From a virus, in IMG/VR virus record IMGVR_UViG_3300009164_000326, positions 1-25,624 of that record: DNA of 25,624 nucleotides; one strand, given 5' to 3'. Below are positions 9,135 to 16,858 of this stretch, piece after piece. The notes below the pieces were generated by a model. The model did no database searches and had not been told where the DNA came from. It worked only from the letters and a program-made list of their open reading frames with translations. Each line of letters starts with the position of its first letter. Positions within the stretch are counted from its first letter, which is position 1. Made by a program: the position numbers and the translations under genes.

Positions 9135-10820
9135 TTAGTATTGTATGTAAATATCTCCAGCAGCTGGTGAAGATATTGAAGAATATCCTGTAGCTGAAGA
9201 GCCATATGCAATTTTGTTTCCTGCTGTATTTGATCCTGCATTATGATATCCATAAGTTTTTGCATTATCTAAAGTTGCATATGTTGTTGCTGCAAGTGTT
9301 TTTGTTAAATATAAAGTTAAATCAATATCTTCCCAAGAAGCATTTATTCCATCTGTTTTTAAATATTTGTTAGAATATCCCATTTGACTTGGAAGCGCTG
9401 TATCTAATCCAGTTACGGTTGCTCCAGAAAAATCTACAGCCCCTGTAAAAGTTGGTGATGCTAGCGGAGCCTTAAGGTCTAAAGCTGTTTGTGTTAATGT
9501 TGATATAGGTTTATTTAAATCTGTAGTGTTATCTACATTTCCTAAACCAACCATAGTTTTTGTAATACCAGAAACTGTTCCAGTAAACGTTGGGGATGCA
9601 AGTGGAGCTTTTAGTGCAATTGATGTTGTTAAGGCTCCAACGGCTGTTTGATTTGATTGTAAAGCTGTTGCAATTTCTCCAAGTGTGTCTAATGTTCCTG
9701 GAGCTGAATTAATTAAATTATTTATTGCTCCTGATATTGCTGAATTTCTATTTGTTACCTCTGTAGATACTGCTGTATTTATTGATGAGGTTACATCCGA
9801 TGCTCTTGCAATAGAGGCTGGTATTACTGCAACATCTAATTTGGCTGATGCATCTAAACCTGCATATCCAAAAGCAGAATCTCTTCCACTTTCTAATACA
9901 TATTGGTCTAAAGAGTTTTGTAATCCTGTTTGAAGAACATATCTTGTATCTGCATTTGATTTTTTAACATAAGTAGAATCAATTGATGCTGATAAATCAT
10001 CAATATTGCCATTTAATGCAATCAAAACATTTGTTATGTTTGGAGAAACGGCTGCAATAGCTTTTGCATCTGAATAATAAAGGTTATTAGACCCTTCTGC
10101 TAAATCATCTGTTGTTTTTGAGCTAAAGCTTGCTGATCCGCCACCAGATGCTGCAATTGCTGCATTTCTGTTTGTTACTTCTGTAGCTATAGCAGCATTG
10201 ATTGCAATGCCTCTATTTGTAGCTTCTGCAGCGACTGCTGATGTAATTGCTGAATTTCTATTTGTTACTTCAGTAGAAATTTTTGAATCTGTATAATTAT
10301 TAGCAGCTGATGTTGCAGATGCTATTGCAGTTAAATCTTTGCTTTCTGCTGCTGCAATTGCATTTTGTTGTGCAGCTGTTGCTTTATTAGTTGCATCTGT
10401 AGTTGAAATTGTAACTGCTTGACTTTTTGCTGTTTCAATTGCTGCATTTCTAGCAGAAACTTCTGCTGCAATTTGTGATGCTACTGCTGCAACTGCTCTT
10501 GCATCTGTAAAATAAAGGTTTGTTCCTTCTGCAATTGATGAAGTTGTCATTGAGGCAAAAGCTGCATTAATATCTGCTGTGATAGAAAGAGCGGTTGGAA
10601 GCTGTGATGTAGGAATTTTTCCTTCTGAATTTAAAGTAGCAAGTCCGTTGGCTTCTCCAGCTTTAAAGGCATAGGATGTAGTCTGATTCCATCTCTGTCC
10701 ATTTCCAATTTTAAATTTTAAAGTATCTGTTTCAATTCCAATTTCACCACTTAGTAAAGTTGGATTTACTGAAGTCCAATTGGCTGCTGTATCTCTTCTT
10801 AGCTGAATTCTTACTGACAT
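9135..10820 (-). CDS. Tail fibre with Mtd-type N-terminal domain (second copy)
   Basis: 561 residues from ATG 10820. This start is preferred over one 18 nt upstream because AGGAGG lies at the right distance and overlaps the end of the previous gene. Residues 1-50 (SVRIQLRRDTAANWTS, LLSGEIGIETDTLKFKIGNG) are the Mtd/fibre N-terminal domain, about as in the 785-2848 fibre. Then come an EGKIPTSQLP motif, NLYFTDARAVAAV and NLYYSDAKAIAAV fibre repeats, Ala/Thr coiled-coil stretches with EVTNRNxAI repeats, TMVGLGNVDNTTD and two SPTFTG repeats. The end (YGSSATGYSSISSPAAGDIYIQY) is short, and no large tip domain is seen. Probably a second or alternative receptor-binding fibre. Confidence 0.88.
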   Translation of the reverse strand: MSVRIQLRRDTAANWTSVNPTLLSGEIGIETDTLKFKIGNGQRWNQTTSYAFKAGEANGLATLNSEGKIPTSQLPTALSITADINAAFASMTTSSIAEGTNLYFTDARAVAAVASQIAAEVSARNAAIETAKSQAVTISTTDATNKATAAQQNAIAAAESKDLTAIASATSAANNYTDSKISTEVTNRNSAITSAVAAEATNRGIAINAAIATEVTNRNAAIAASGGGSASFSSKTTDDLAEGSNNLYYSDAKAIAAVSPNITNVLIALNGNIDDLSASIDSTYVKKSNADTRYVLQTGLQNSLDQYVLESGRDSAFGYAGLDASAKLDVAVIPASIARASDVTSSINTAVSTEVTNRNSAISGAINNLINSAPGTLDTLGEIATALQSNQTAVGALTTSIALKAPLASPTFTGTVSGITKTMVGLGNVDNTTDLNKPISTLTQTALDLKAPLASPTFTGAVDFSGATVTGLDTALPSQMGYSNKYLKTDGINASWEDIDLTLYLTKTLAATTYATLDNAKTYGYHNAGSNTAGNKIAYGSSATGYSSISSPAAGDIYIQY

Positions 10821-10821
10821 T

Positions 10822-11283
10822 TTATGCTCCTCCTGCATCTACTGTATTGCTAAAATTAGTATCTGCATTTCCACTATTATTTATTGTATCATTATTATCT
10901 GGCCAATACAAAGAATCTGGTTGACCTGCATCAAATAAAGTTAAAGATTCCCAGCTAGCTTCTGTTGTATTAGAAGTTGGGCTTCCCCCATCAACACCAA
11001 CTACCTGCGGCAATGTAATTGCGGGAGATGCAACTTCATTATAGTCTACAAATGTAATTGGATTTTGTATATCGATAGTATGGACATCGCCATCATAAGT
11101 ATGGGTATGTCTATAAAATGGAGTAGGATCATTGCTTGGTGGAGTTAACTCAACCCATTCTTCGCCATTATAAATTCTTAAGTTTTTGCTTAATATATTA
11201 AAGTAAACATCTCCAGCGGATGCGTTTGCTGGATCTGACGCTACTGTAAGTAAGTTAAGGGCAACTTTCATTTGGCGAGACAT
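10822..11283 (-). CDS. Fibre-associated structural protein
   Basis: 153 residues, starting MSRQMKVALNLLTVASDPAN, then SAGDVYFNILSKNLRIYNGEEWVEL, a YF/IYNG.W motif common at the N-termini of fibre proteins. The middle has HTHTYDGDVHTIDIQNPITF, His/Asp-rich and possibly metal-binding. The C-terminus is Asp/Asn-rich and ends DAGGA. Its TAA lies 1 nt from the next gene's start, and that gene's ribosome site is inside its last codons, so the two are translationally coupled. Role in the virion inferred from context only. Confidence 0.75.
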   Translation of the reverse strand: MSRQMKVALNLLTVASDPANASAGDVYFNILSKNLRIYNGEEWVELTPPSNDPTPFYRHTHTYDGDVHTIDIQNPITFVDYNEVASPAITLPQVVGVDGGSPTSNTTEASWESLTLFDAGQPDSLYWPDNNDTINNSGNADTNFSNTVDAGGA

Positions 11284-11286
11284 TTA

Positions 11287-12258
11287 TTATCCTACAATTA
11301 CTACTTTATATTCTCCAGCTGCAGGCGCAATTGCAAAATCTACTGTAACAACATTTGAACTTGTTCTTTTTACATCTGCTTCAACTTGACTAAATGGTGA
11401 GGCCGCTTCAAAAATTTGAACTGTTACGTCTGTTGTACCTAAATTATGAGTAATTGCATAAGATGTTGCTGATGCACCTAGTGTTTCTGCATATTTTCTG
11501 GCAATTGCATGGTAGTTTGTTCCATCATTGGTAAGTGTCCACTTATCTGATGTTTCATTCCATAGTATCTCTGTATCTGTTAATGTTCCTCGTTCTACAA
11601 CAATTCCTGCATCTGTTGTAGGGGTTCCTGCAAATCCACTGTTAAGCTTTACTTTGTTATCTTCAATATTAATCTGTGTTGTATTTACAGAATTAACAGT
11701 TCCAATAACATTTAAGTTTCCACCAACTTGTAAGTTACCAGTAATCTCTACGTTATCTGGCAAACCAATAGTTACAGCTGCATTATGTCCGCTATTTGGT
11801 GAAACTGTAACTTCATTAGCTGTTCCAACAATAGTTGCTACATAGTCACCTGTTGTTTGTGAATCTAGGGGAATAACTAAATTAGCTTCACTTGCTCCAG
11901 TTAAACGACCTTGCTGATCAACAGTGAATGTTGGTACTTTTGTAATTGAGCCATATGTTCCAGCTGTTACTGCGGTATCATTTAATTTTAATGTATGTGT
12001 TCCTGCTGCATCACTGTATGTTGCAGTTAATCCTGTTCCGCCAACAACTGTGGAGCCAATTAAATCTTGAATTACTTCTTGTGAGCCAGAGGTTGGTGTC
12101 CACTCTGTTCCATTTTAGAAGTACAATACATGTGTGCCAGTATCAAAGTAGATTTGACCAGCGACTGGTGATGAAGGGGCAGACCCTAAATTTTGAATTC
12201 TAGCATTGAGCAACTCATTCTTGTTGAGGTCAATACTAACTAAAAACTTTTTTGCCAT
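11287..12258 (-). CDS. Tail fibre protein interrupted by an in-frame TAA at codon 48
   Basis: The frame from ATG 12258 ([20 protein letters not shown], ribosome site GGGAGAAAG) is open to the stop at 11287 except for TAA at 12115-12117. The first 47 codons end [14 protein letters not shown], and the frame resumes at once with NGTEWTP, where this family normally reads YF-Y-NGTEW. One base change (TAC to TAA) explains the stop. The rest is fibre-like: [16 protein letters not shown], then [23 protein letters not shown], then [11 protein letters not shown], and a C-terminal domain ending EYKVVIVG. Total would be 323 residues. TAA is used as a normal stop by most other genes here, so general recoding is excluded. 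It could be a real nonsense mutation, readthrough, or a sequencing/assembly error. The 3' part has only a TTG start (11763). Confidence 0.8.
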
Positions 12259-12270
12259 TTTCTTTCTCCC

Positions 12271-12708
12271 TTATGACAGATGTGCTGTCCCTGAAAACGG
12301 TTGCGCCATAGTCAGTGTTATTTGATTAATACTATTATAGTCTATTCCTGTTTCTAGGATATCCCCTGCGCTTGACTTAACAGTTACATTGGGGTGGAAC
12401 CCAAGATTATGATTAATAGCTACGGAATATATTCCTTGAACTGGTCCAGTAATTTGCGCCATTTCCCAGCTATAGCTTAAAGAGATTTGTTTGTCTAATA
12501 CAAAGCTGCTATTTATATCCCAGCTATTTGTTTGATCGTTTTTAGGGCCCCAAAATCTTGTTGTTTCTGTATCAAAATAAAAATCTCCAGGTACGCCTAG
12601 GGTATTAGCTGGATTTCCTTCTCCACTTATAATTGTTCTGCCTGGGGCACCGCTTGATCTAACTACAACAAGTGGTTTATTCTCGGTTACTATTAAGCGT
12701 GTTGCCAT
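12271..12708 (-). CDS. Small virion protein of the fibre operon
   Basis: 145 residues (MATRLIVTENKPLVVVRSSG, then GVPGDFYFDTETTRFWGPKND). The GDFYFDT.T..FWGPK pattern is the short 'display' motif found in fibre/baseplate proteins of tailed phages. The C-terminal part (VAINHNLGFHPNVTVKSSAGD, then QITLTMAQPFSGTAHLS) matches a small beta-sandwich often found at the end of fibre proteins, and a related [13 protein letters not shown] stretch occurs near the end of the 11287-12258 protein. ATG overlaps the previous stop by 1 nt (TAATG), so it is coupled to it. Confidence 0.75.
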   Translation of the reverse strand: MATRLIVTENKPLVVVRSSGAPGRTIISGEGNPANTLGVPGDFYFDTETTRFWGPKNDQTNSWDINSSFVLDKQISLSYSWEMAQITGPVQGIYSVAINHNLGFHPNVTVKSSAGDILETGIDYNSINQITLTMAQPFSGTAHLS

Positions 12709-13052
12709 TATACTGTCACCGACCTACTTAAGGTCATATACCCTTCTAACAATCTTGTTTTATTAACACTTGGGTCAATTAAAATTAGATCGTATGCAGA
12801 TTTTGGATAAAACATTTTATTTGTTCTATCTGCAGAAATGGAAATCTTTAGTTTTCCTTCTGTTGGGCTAATAACAATACCATCATTTTCTGTCAGTGTA
12901 AATGCTAGCTTTTTGCCGCCCTGGGTATCTCTAACCTGAAGTTTAGCAGTATGGTGGTTTAATTGTATGGGTGTCTGATCTTCATCTAAATACTGTACTT
13001 CAAATGTAAAAGTAGTATTTTGATCAACTTCAAAATTTTTTTGCGCTGCCAC
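12708..13052 (-). CDS. Small Ig-like/baseplate structural protein
   Basis: 114 residues from a GTG start preceded by AGGGG. The sequence reads FTFEVQYLDEDQTPIQLNHH, AKLQVRDTQGGKKLAFTL, ISADRTNKMFYPKSAYDLIL and ends GYMTLSRSVTV. This is an all-beta domain of the type found as the first gene of fibre modules in several phages; I know of no enzymatic role. It is the first gene of the fibre operon downstream of the holin and probably belongs to the baseplate or fibre attachment. Confidence 0.72.
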   Translation of the reverse strand: MAAQKNFEVDQNTTFTFEVQYLDEDQTPIQLNHHTAKLQVRDTQGGKKLAFTLTENDGIVISPTEGKLKISISADRTNKMFYPKSAYDLILIDPSVNKTRLLEGYMTLSRSVTV

Positions 13053-13056
13053 ATTT

Positions 13057-13129
13057 ACCCCTAAATTAGAAAAGCCCTTATGCCAATTTTAGCATAAGGA
13101 CGTTCCTAATCAACTATAACTTTAGGGGT
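13057..13129 (-). terminator. Nested inverted repeats between holin and fibre operon
   Basis: Outer arms ACCCCTAAA (13057-13065) and TTTAGGGGT (13121-13129); inner hairpin CCTTATGC / GCATAAGG (13076-13083, 13092-13099; 8-nt loop). The outer right arm touches the holin stop codon and the left arm contains the ribosome site of the 12708-13052 gene. Either a weak terminator or a switch that hides that ribosome site. Confidence 0.5.
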
Positions 13130-13374
13130 TAGTTTTTGCCACTAATTGTAAATCCAAAGCTCTTATCATTTGGATTTAGGGCCTTCAAAATAACGGGCGC
13201 AATTGCTGCGATTCCACCTAATAGAAGGTCTTTAGGATTTGTATTTCCTGTCATGTAAAGTGCAAGTACTGCGGATAGAAATGCTCTTCCGTAGCTTGAT
13301 AATGCTGAAAGAATTTGCTCCTGCATTGTTACCTTTCCATCTTTGTTTAAATCTGCTTTTGCAAATTTAGCCAT
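13129..13374 (-). CDS. Putative holin with an EF-hand-like motif
   Basis: 81 residues. Residues 8-19 (DLNKDGKVTMQE) fit an EF-hand calcium loop (DxNxDGxxxxxE). A predicted membrane segment follows (about 30-42, AFLSAVLALYM), then another (about 49-64, LLLGGIAAIAPVILKAL), then a short charged tail NPNDKSFGF. The pattern GRAxLSAVLALY.TGNTxPKDL...IAPVxLKALNPND is typical of small actinophage holin-like proteins. A lysin-like gene lies divergently about 2.2 kb away. The ribosome site AAGGAG is immediately after a TGGGCA/TGCCCA hairpin (13390-13404). A function in pore formation is inferred. Confidence 0.72.
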   Translation of the reverse strand: MAKFAKADLNKDGKVTMQEQILSALSSYGRAFLSAVLALYMTGNTNPKDLLLGGIAAIAPVILKALNPNDKSFGFTISGKN

Positions 13375-13389
13375 TTTGTCATCTCCTTG

Positions 13390-13404
13390 TGGGCAAGGTG
13401 CCCA
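13390..13404 (-). promoter_or_regulatory. Hairpin just before the holin ribosome site
   Basis: Perfect TGGGCA-AGG-TGCCCA stem, 6 bp with a 3-nt loop, next to the AAGGAG of the holin gene. It may control translation timing of the holin or mark the end of the reductase mRNA. Confidence 0.4.
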
Positions 13405-13440
13405 GGAATTTTGGTTTTACCCAATACTATAATTCTACCA

Positions 13441-15048
13441 TTAAGCAGAAATATCTACAAGCTCACAATTTCCATCTGAGCTACAAGCAAGCGTAGCTGT
13501 TGGCGAAGTTCCGTCTTCTGTCTCATAAAAAGAAAGATCTTCCCATCGAATATTTGTTGGCATCTTTGCAACAAGAGCATCATATTCTTCTTTTCCTACT
13601 TCTTGGTAAGGAGCCTGCTTATATGTGTGATCTGAATGTGGGAGGAATGAAATTCCAGAAACCTCGTCAAAGTTTTTATAGACCCAAGCTCCAACTTCCA
13701 TCCATTCATCTTCTTTTACAGAAACTGTAATTGAAGGTTTATGCTCACACCATGCACGTTGATAAACAAGCCAGATATTTAAATGATCAATTGCTGTAAG
13801 ATCATTTCTTACAATTGCACCCTCTGGTGCTTTAACTGGAAATGAAAATACATATGTATCGTTTGGCTTCATTACGTCATCTTCTACTGGAATTCCAACT
13901 TCCTTTAAAAATGTAGAAATTGGATCGCCCTTTGATCCACGAACTGTACGAATGTAATATTGTGAATGCCAAGGGTGCATTCCTGAAGATACACCAACCA
14001 GCTGAGAGACTGTTCCAGACGGCTTTACACATGTAATAGCTGCAGACTCAGGAATTCCAATCTTTCCAGCCTCTTCTTTATTTACTTCTCTTGCTCTGTC
14101 ACGCATTGACATTAAAAATGCTTCAAGAGCAATAATGTCTTCTTTGCCTGACATAAACCTATGCCCAAATTGTCCAGTTAAGGAAACGCCAAGCAGTCTT
14201 TCTTCTTCTGTATTATCTTTCCAAATCTTTCGTAAGTATTTAAAATCTGTTAATGTTGATTGCCATGTCCCAAGAATTGTAGCAAGCTCAACTTTGCGTT
14301 GAATATCTTTCTTTGTGTCCTTTTCACGTAATACGACTTCTGAAAGATTACAAAACTGATAAGGACGTAAAATAATTTCTGAACATGGGTTTGTTCCATA
14401 ATGGATCTCAGGATCTCTACGACCAAATTTAGCTGCTTGCGCTTGCGCTGCTGCGACATTATAGATTCCACGTTCACCAGACTTTGAGTCATATAAAGAT
14501 TTCCATTCTGCAATAAATTGTTCCATCTCTGGTTTGCGTGAATATGCAACAGAGTTATTTGATAAAGCTCTTTGTGGACTATTCTCCCACCAATTTCCAG
14601 CTTTTGCTTGCGCCATTTCAATGTCATTAATATTAGACAAAGAAATCATTGCTGAACGCCGAACTCCTCCAACAACAACAACTTCGCCAATCTTACACAT
14701 AATATCGTGACATTCAATTGGCTTAAGATTTCTTCCTGCTGAATTTTTAAACTTTGCAATAGTAAAATCAAAAAGATTAATAAGTGGCTGTGGGCCAGAT
14801 GATCTTCCGCCCATTGTTTTTAGACGTGCACCTGCGGGCCTTACTTTAGAAACATCAATTGCTGGAATATGACCAGTCCATAGCAAAGCAAGTAATTCAC
14901 GATATGCTTTTGCCCAACCTTGTTTTGAATCTTCTACAACAATTACTGTGTCTGACTTTTCAAGTTTTTCTGGGACGGCAGGAAGTTTGTTAATATACTT
15001 GTATTCAACAGAGAATCCAACACCAGTCCCACACATTAACACATACAT
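13441..15048 (-). CDS. nrdJ: Class II (B12-dependent) ribonucleotide reductase, main part
   Basis: Makes deoxyribonucleotides for phage DNA synthesis. The 535 residues from MYVLMCGTGVGFSVEYKYIN continue the 15075-15374 fragment in another frame. Features in order: MCGTGVGFSVE; RPAGARLKTMGGRSSGP; GGVRRSAMISLS; the active-site stretch TNPCSEIILRPYQFCNLSEV (thiyl-radical Cys, Glu two residues on, and the second disulfide Cys); ITCVKPSGTVSQLVG with HPWHSQYYIRTVRG; and a C-terminal Cys pair in ACSSDGNCEL that would re-reduce the active site. This is the adenosylcobalamin-dependent triphosphate-reductase type. The host must supply B12. A one-base frameshift separates it from its N-terminus, although all catalytic Cys of this part are present. 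Confidence 0.9.
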   Translation of the reverse strand: MYVLMCGTGVGFSVEYKYINKLPAVPEKLEKSDTVIVVEDSKQGWAKAYRELLALLWTGHIPAIDVSKVRPAGARLKTMGGRSSGPQPLINLFDFTIAKFKNSAGRNLKPIECHDIMCKIGEVVVVGGVRRSAMISLSNINDIEMAQAKAGNWWENSPQRALSNNSVAYSRKPEMEQFIAEWKSLYDSKSGERGIYNVAAAQAQAAKFGRRDPEIHYGTNPCSEIILRPYQFCNLSEVVLREKDTKKDIQRKVELATILGTWQSTLTDFKYLRKIWKDNTEEERLLGVSLTGQFGHRFMSGKEDIIALEAFLMSMRDRAREVNKEEAGKIGIPESAAITCVKPSGTVSQLVGVSSGMHPWHSQYYIRTVRGSKGDPISTFLKEVGIPVEDDVMKPNDTYVFSFPVKAPEGAIVRNDLTAIDHLNIWLVYQRAWCEHKPSITVSVKEDEWMEVGAWVYKNFDEVSGISFLPHSDHTYKQAPYQEVGKEEYDALVAKMPTNIRWEDLSFYETEDGTSPTATLACSSDGNCELVDISA

Positions 15049-15074
15049 AGTTTCATCAAATGATCTTGGAGAAT

Positions 15075-15374
15075 CTACTGGAAGAAAGCACAGTTATATC
15101 CAGCTACATTGTCTCTTTCTAATGCTGCACCAGATGTCATAACAGATCTCATTGATGGCATTACATTTCTTTCAAAAACAAACTCTTTTAATTCCGCAAC
15201 TAGCTTTTCATTTGGAATATAATTATGATTTGTTTTTAAATGATTAGTCATAAAAGAAAAATATCTATCTACTGTTTCTCCCCAAGTTTCTCTTCTTCCT
15301 TCTGCTTCTACCCATTTTGCATATCTAGATAAAGCAATAAAGTTTTCGTAAGGATTTTCAATAGTTTGTGACAT
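15075..15374 (-). CDS. nrdJ: Class II ribonucleotide reductase, N-terminal part
   Basis: 99 residues (ENPYENFIALSRYAKWVEAE, GRRETWGETVDRYFSF, VMPSMRSVMTSGAALERDN, AGYNCAFFQ). The Cys in YNC is the N-terminal active-site disulfide Cys of class II enzymes. It stops at TAG (15075-15077), but the next bases read DSPRSFDETMYVLM in the frame of the main part. Adding one base (CAGTAG to CAGGTAG) restores FFQVDSPRSF, the family sequence. So the gene is split by a 1-nt loss: a true frameshift, a -1 recoding event, or an assembly error. The ribosome site upstream is weak (AAAGG). Confidence 0.88.
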   Translation of the reverse strand: MSQTIENPYENFIALSRYAKWVEAEGRRETWGETVDRYFSFMTNHLKTNHNYIPNEKLVAELKEFVFERNVMPSMRSVMTSGAALERDNVAGYNCAFFQ

Positions 15375-15512
15375 TTATTATACGACCTTTTCTCCGCCTT
15401 GCGGTGTAATTTTTAGATGAAGTCCTAGTGTATCAAACTTTTATTTAGCGGTCTAGGGGTGAAAAAAATTTTATATATCTCAAATAATGATACATTGTTT
15501 TAGTTAACTAGG

Positions 15513-15542
15513 TTGACATTGCTTATATATTAATGTTATGAT
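15513..15542 (+). promoter_or_regulatory. Sigma-70-type promoter of the lysin operon
   Basis: TTGACA (15513-15518), 18-nt spacer, TATGAT (15537-15542) with a TGT extended -10. It reads toward the 15576 gene, 33 nt downstream. The rest of this divergent gap, toward 15374, shows no clear minus-strand promoter. Confidence 0.8.
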
Positions 15543-15575
15543 TATAGTTCGTTATCTCTATAGGAGGAAATGCCA

Positions 15576-16118
15576 ATGGAGAATATAAAACAACAGTTTA
15601 GCGATTTGGTTCGTGACTGGACAATAATAACAGTGACAACACTGTTTTTGTTTTCTAGTAACCCAGCAAATGCTTTGACTGTAAAACCTTTAGTGAAAAC
15701 TGAAGCCCAATTAAAGCAAGAAGTCTTAGATCAGTTCAGTAATGCAAATTACAGTTCATCTGAGATGCTTACAGATCAAGAGTTGTTAACACTTCTGGAG
15801 ACTGTAGGATTCGAAGGAGTAGGCCTTAAGAAAGCTTGGTCCATAGCAAAGCGTGAATCTAATGGAAGACCGCTTGCATATAACGGGAATAGGAAAACAG
15901 GGGACAGTTCTTATGGACTGTTTCAGATTAACATGATTGGAAATCTTGGTCCTGAAAGACTTGAGAAATTTGATCTACAGAGTAACAAAGAGTTATTCGA
16001 CCCAGTAACAAACGCAGAGATAACGTACTATATGACCGATGGCGGCAGTGATTGGTCAAGCTGGAAGGGTATGACCCCTAAAGCTAAGGAATTTTTATTA
16101 AAATTTCCGACAAAATAA
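15576..16118 (+). CDS. Secreted lytic transglycosylase/lysozyme-like lysin
   Basis: 180 residues from ATG 15576; the ATG at 15570 is only 2 nt from AGGAGG, so the second one is preferred. An N-terminal hydrophobic segment (about residues 15-35, IITVTTLFLFSSNPANA) looks like a signal peptide with an ANA cleavage site. The catalytic region shows WSIAKRESNGRPLAYNGN (likely acid Glu in RES), TGDSSYGLFQINMIG, then DPVTNAEITYYM, then WSSWKGM, the SLT/lysozyme-like fold pattern. It would cut cell-wall glycan strands for lysis or DNA entry. It starts a plus-strand group with the genes to 16827. Confidence 0.8.
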   Translation: MENIKQQFSDLVRDWTIITVTTLFLFSSNPANALTVKPLVKTEAQLKQEVLDQFSNANYSSSEMLTDQELLTLLETVGFEGVGLKKAWSIAKRESNGRPLAYNGNRKTGDSSYGLFQINMIGNLGPERLEKFDLQSNKELFDPVTNAEITYYMTDGGSDWSSWKGMTPKAKEFLLKFPTK

Positions 16119-16128
16119 AGGAGATGGG

Positions 16129-16347
16129 ATGAAGATACAATATGTATCAACTTACATCTCCATGTCAGAAGAAGGATTGGTTGAAAAGCTTTTATGCCCA
16201 GTAGACCAATCCCTTCTTTTTTGTAATCAAGATTTAGAAGACAACATATCTTTATATTGCTTAGAGTGTGAATATAAAAAAAATATTGGTTTGTCTACTT
16301 ATCAAAACATAGTAAAACTTGTTGAGGAAAATATAAATGTGCAATAA
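16129..16347 (+). CDS. Small zinc-ribbon-like protein
   Basis: 72 residues. Cys pairs in LLCPVDQSLLFC and LYCLECEY give a likely zinc ribbon (C-x8-C ... C-x2-C). The ribosome site AAGGAG lies 7 nt before the ATG. 10 nt behind the lysin gene; overlaps the next ORF by 11 nt. Function unknown. Confidence 0.7.
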   Translation: MKIQYVSTYISMSEEGLVEKLLCPVDQSLLFCNQDLEDNISLYCLECEYKKNIGLSTYQNIVKLVEENINVQ

Positions 16348-16444
16348 GCAATATTGTGAATGCAATAAAGAATCTGCTAATATACCTATTACTGATTCTA
16401 TGGGTAGAGAGATCTTTTGGTTAGATGCAGGAAGACCTGAATAA
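16337..16444 (+). CDS. Very small Cys-rich ORF (35 residues)
   Basis: MCNKQYCECNKESANIPITD..., with CxxxxCxC at the start. Ribosome site GAGGAAAA is 5-9 nt upstream, inside the previous gene, with 11-nt overlap. Short, so uncertain, but the context of coupled micro-genes supports it. Confidence 0.5.
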   Translation: MCNKQYCECNKESANIPITDSMGREIFWLDAGRPE

Positions 16445-16637
16445 AGAAGTTTCAAGTAATCTTGAAGATAATTTGCCCATGGTAAATTATATTATGCTAC
16501 ACAGAATGTATGACCTTCTTACCTTAATTTCAAATAAAATTGTAGGTAGTGAAGATACTCAAAAAATGATAGAATATCATGAGGCGGGTTACCTTTTGGG
16601 GCCAGCGCCTTCATTTACACCAGGTGAGGAAGAATAA
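16425..16637 (+). CDS. Small phage protein, unknown function
   Basis: 70 residues, acidic, mostly helical (MQEDLNKEVSSNLEDNLPMV, then HRMYDLLTLISNKI). Shares the MYDLL motif with the next gene, so the two may be related or partners. Overlaps the previous ORF by 20 nt; ribosome site weak. No known domain recognised. Confidence 0.65.
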   Translation: MQEDLNKEVSSNLEDNLPMVNYIMLHRMYDLLTLISNKIVGSEDTQKMIEYHEAGYLLGPAPSFTPGEEE

Positions 16638-16638
16638 A

Positions 16639-16827
16639 ATGGAAAAAGAAAAAGTAGTTCTACTAATGCTAGAAAAATTAAATAATGACACAAGATTTGC
16701 TGGAGTTTCTTCAGGAGCAGATATTGCAGATGTTGAGCAGCAAATTATTAAAAATCAGCCATTTTTACAATGGCAAATGGGAAATATGTATGACCTTCTT
16801 GTAGAAAAGGGCGTCATAACTCCTTGA
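16639..16827 (+). CDS. Small phage protein, unknown function
   Basis: 62 residues from ATG 16639, behind AGGTGAGGA and 1 nt after the previous stop. MEKEKVVLLMLEKLNNDTRF, then WQMGNMYDLLVEKGVITP. Helical; MYDLL motif as in the gene before. Ends at the promoter of the putative small RNA. Confidence 0.7.
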   Translation: MEKEKVVLLMLEKLNNDTRFAGVSSGADIADVEQQIIKNQPFLQWQMGNMYDLLVEKGVITP

Positions 16828-16852
16828 CATTATTTAAATAATACTTTATACT
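16824..16852 (+). promoter_or_regulatory. Consensus promoter of a short RNA
   Basis: TTGACA (16824-16829), 17-nt spacer, TATACT (16847-16852). It overlaps the stop codon of the previous gene and is followed within 40 nt by a terminator hairpin, with no ORF between. Confidence 0.8.
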
Positions 16853-16858
16853 TTTAAA

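Noticed and set aside
12115-12117. Stop-codon recoding (TAA read as Tyr) across the phage
   Set aside because: TAA terminates most other genes in the window at sensible positions, and no suppressor tRNA is seen here.
15060-15090. Programmed -1 frameshift or intron/intein in the reductase gene
   Set aside because: No slippery heptamer or stimulatory structure is evident, and no inserted sequence exists; only one base is missing. Kept as a minor alternative.
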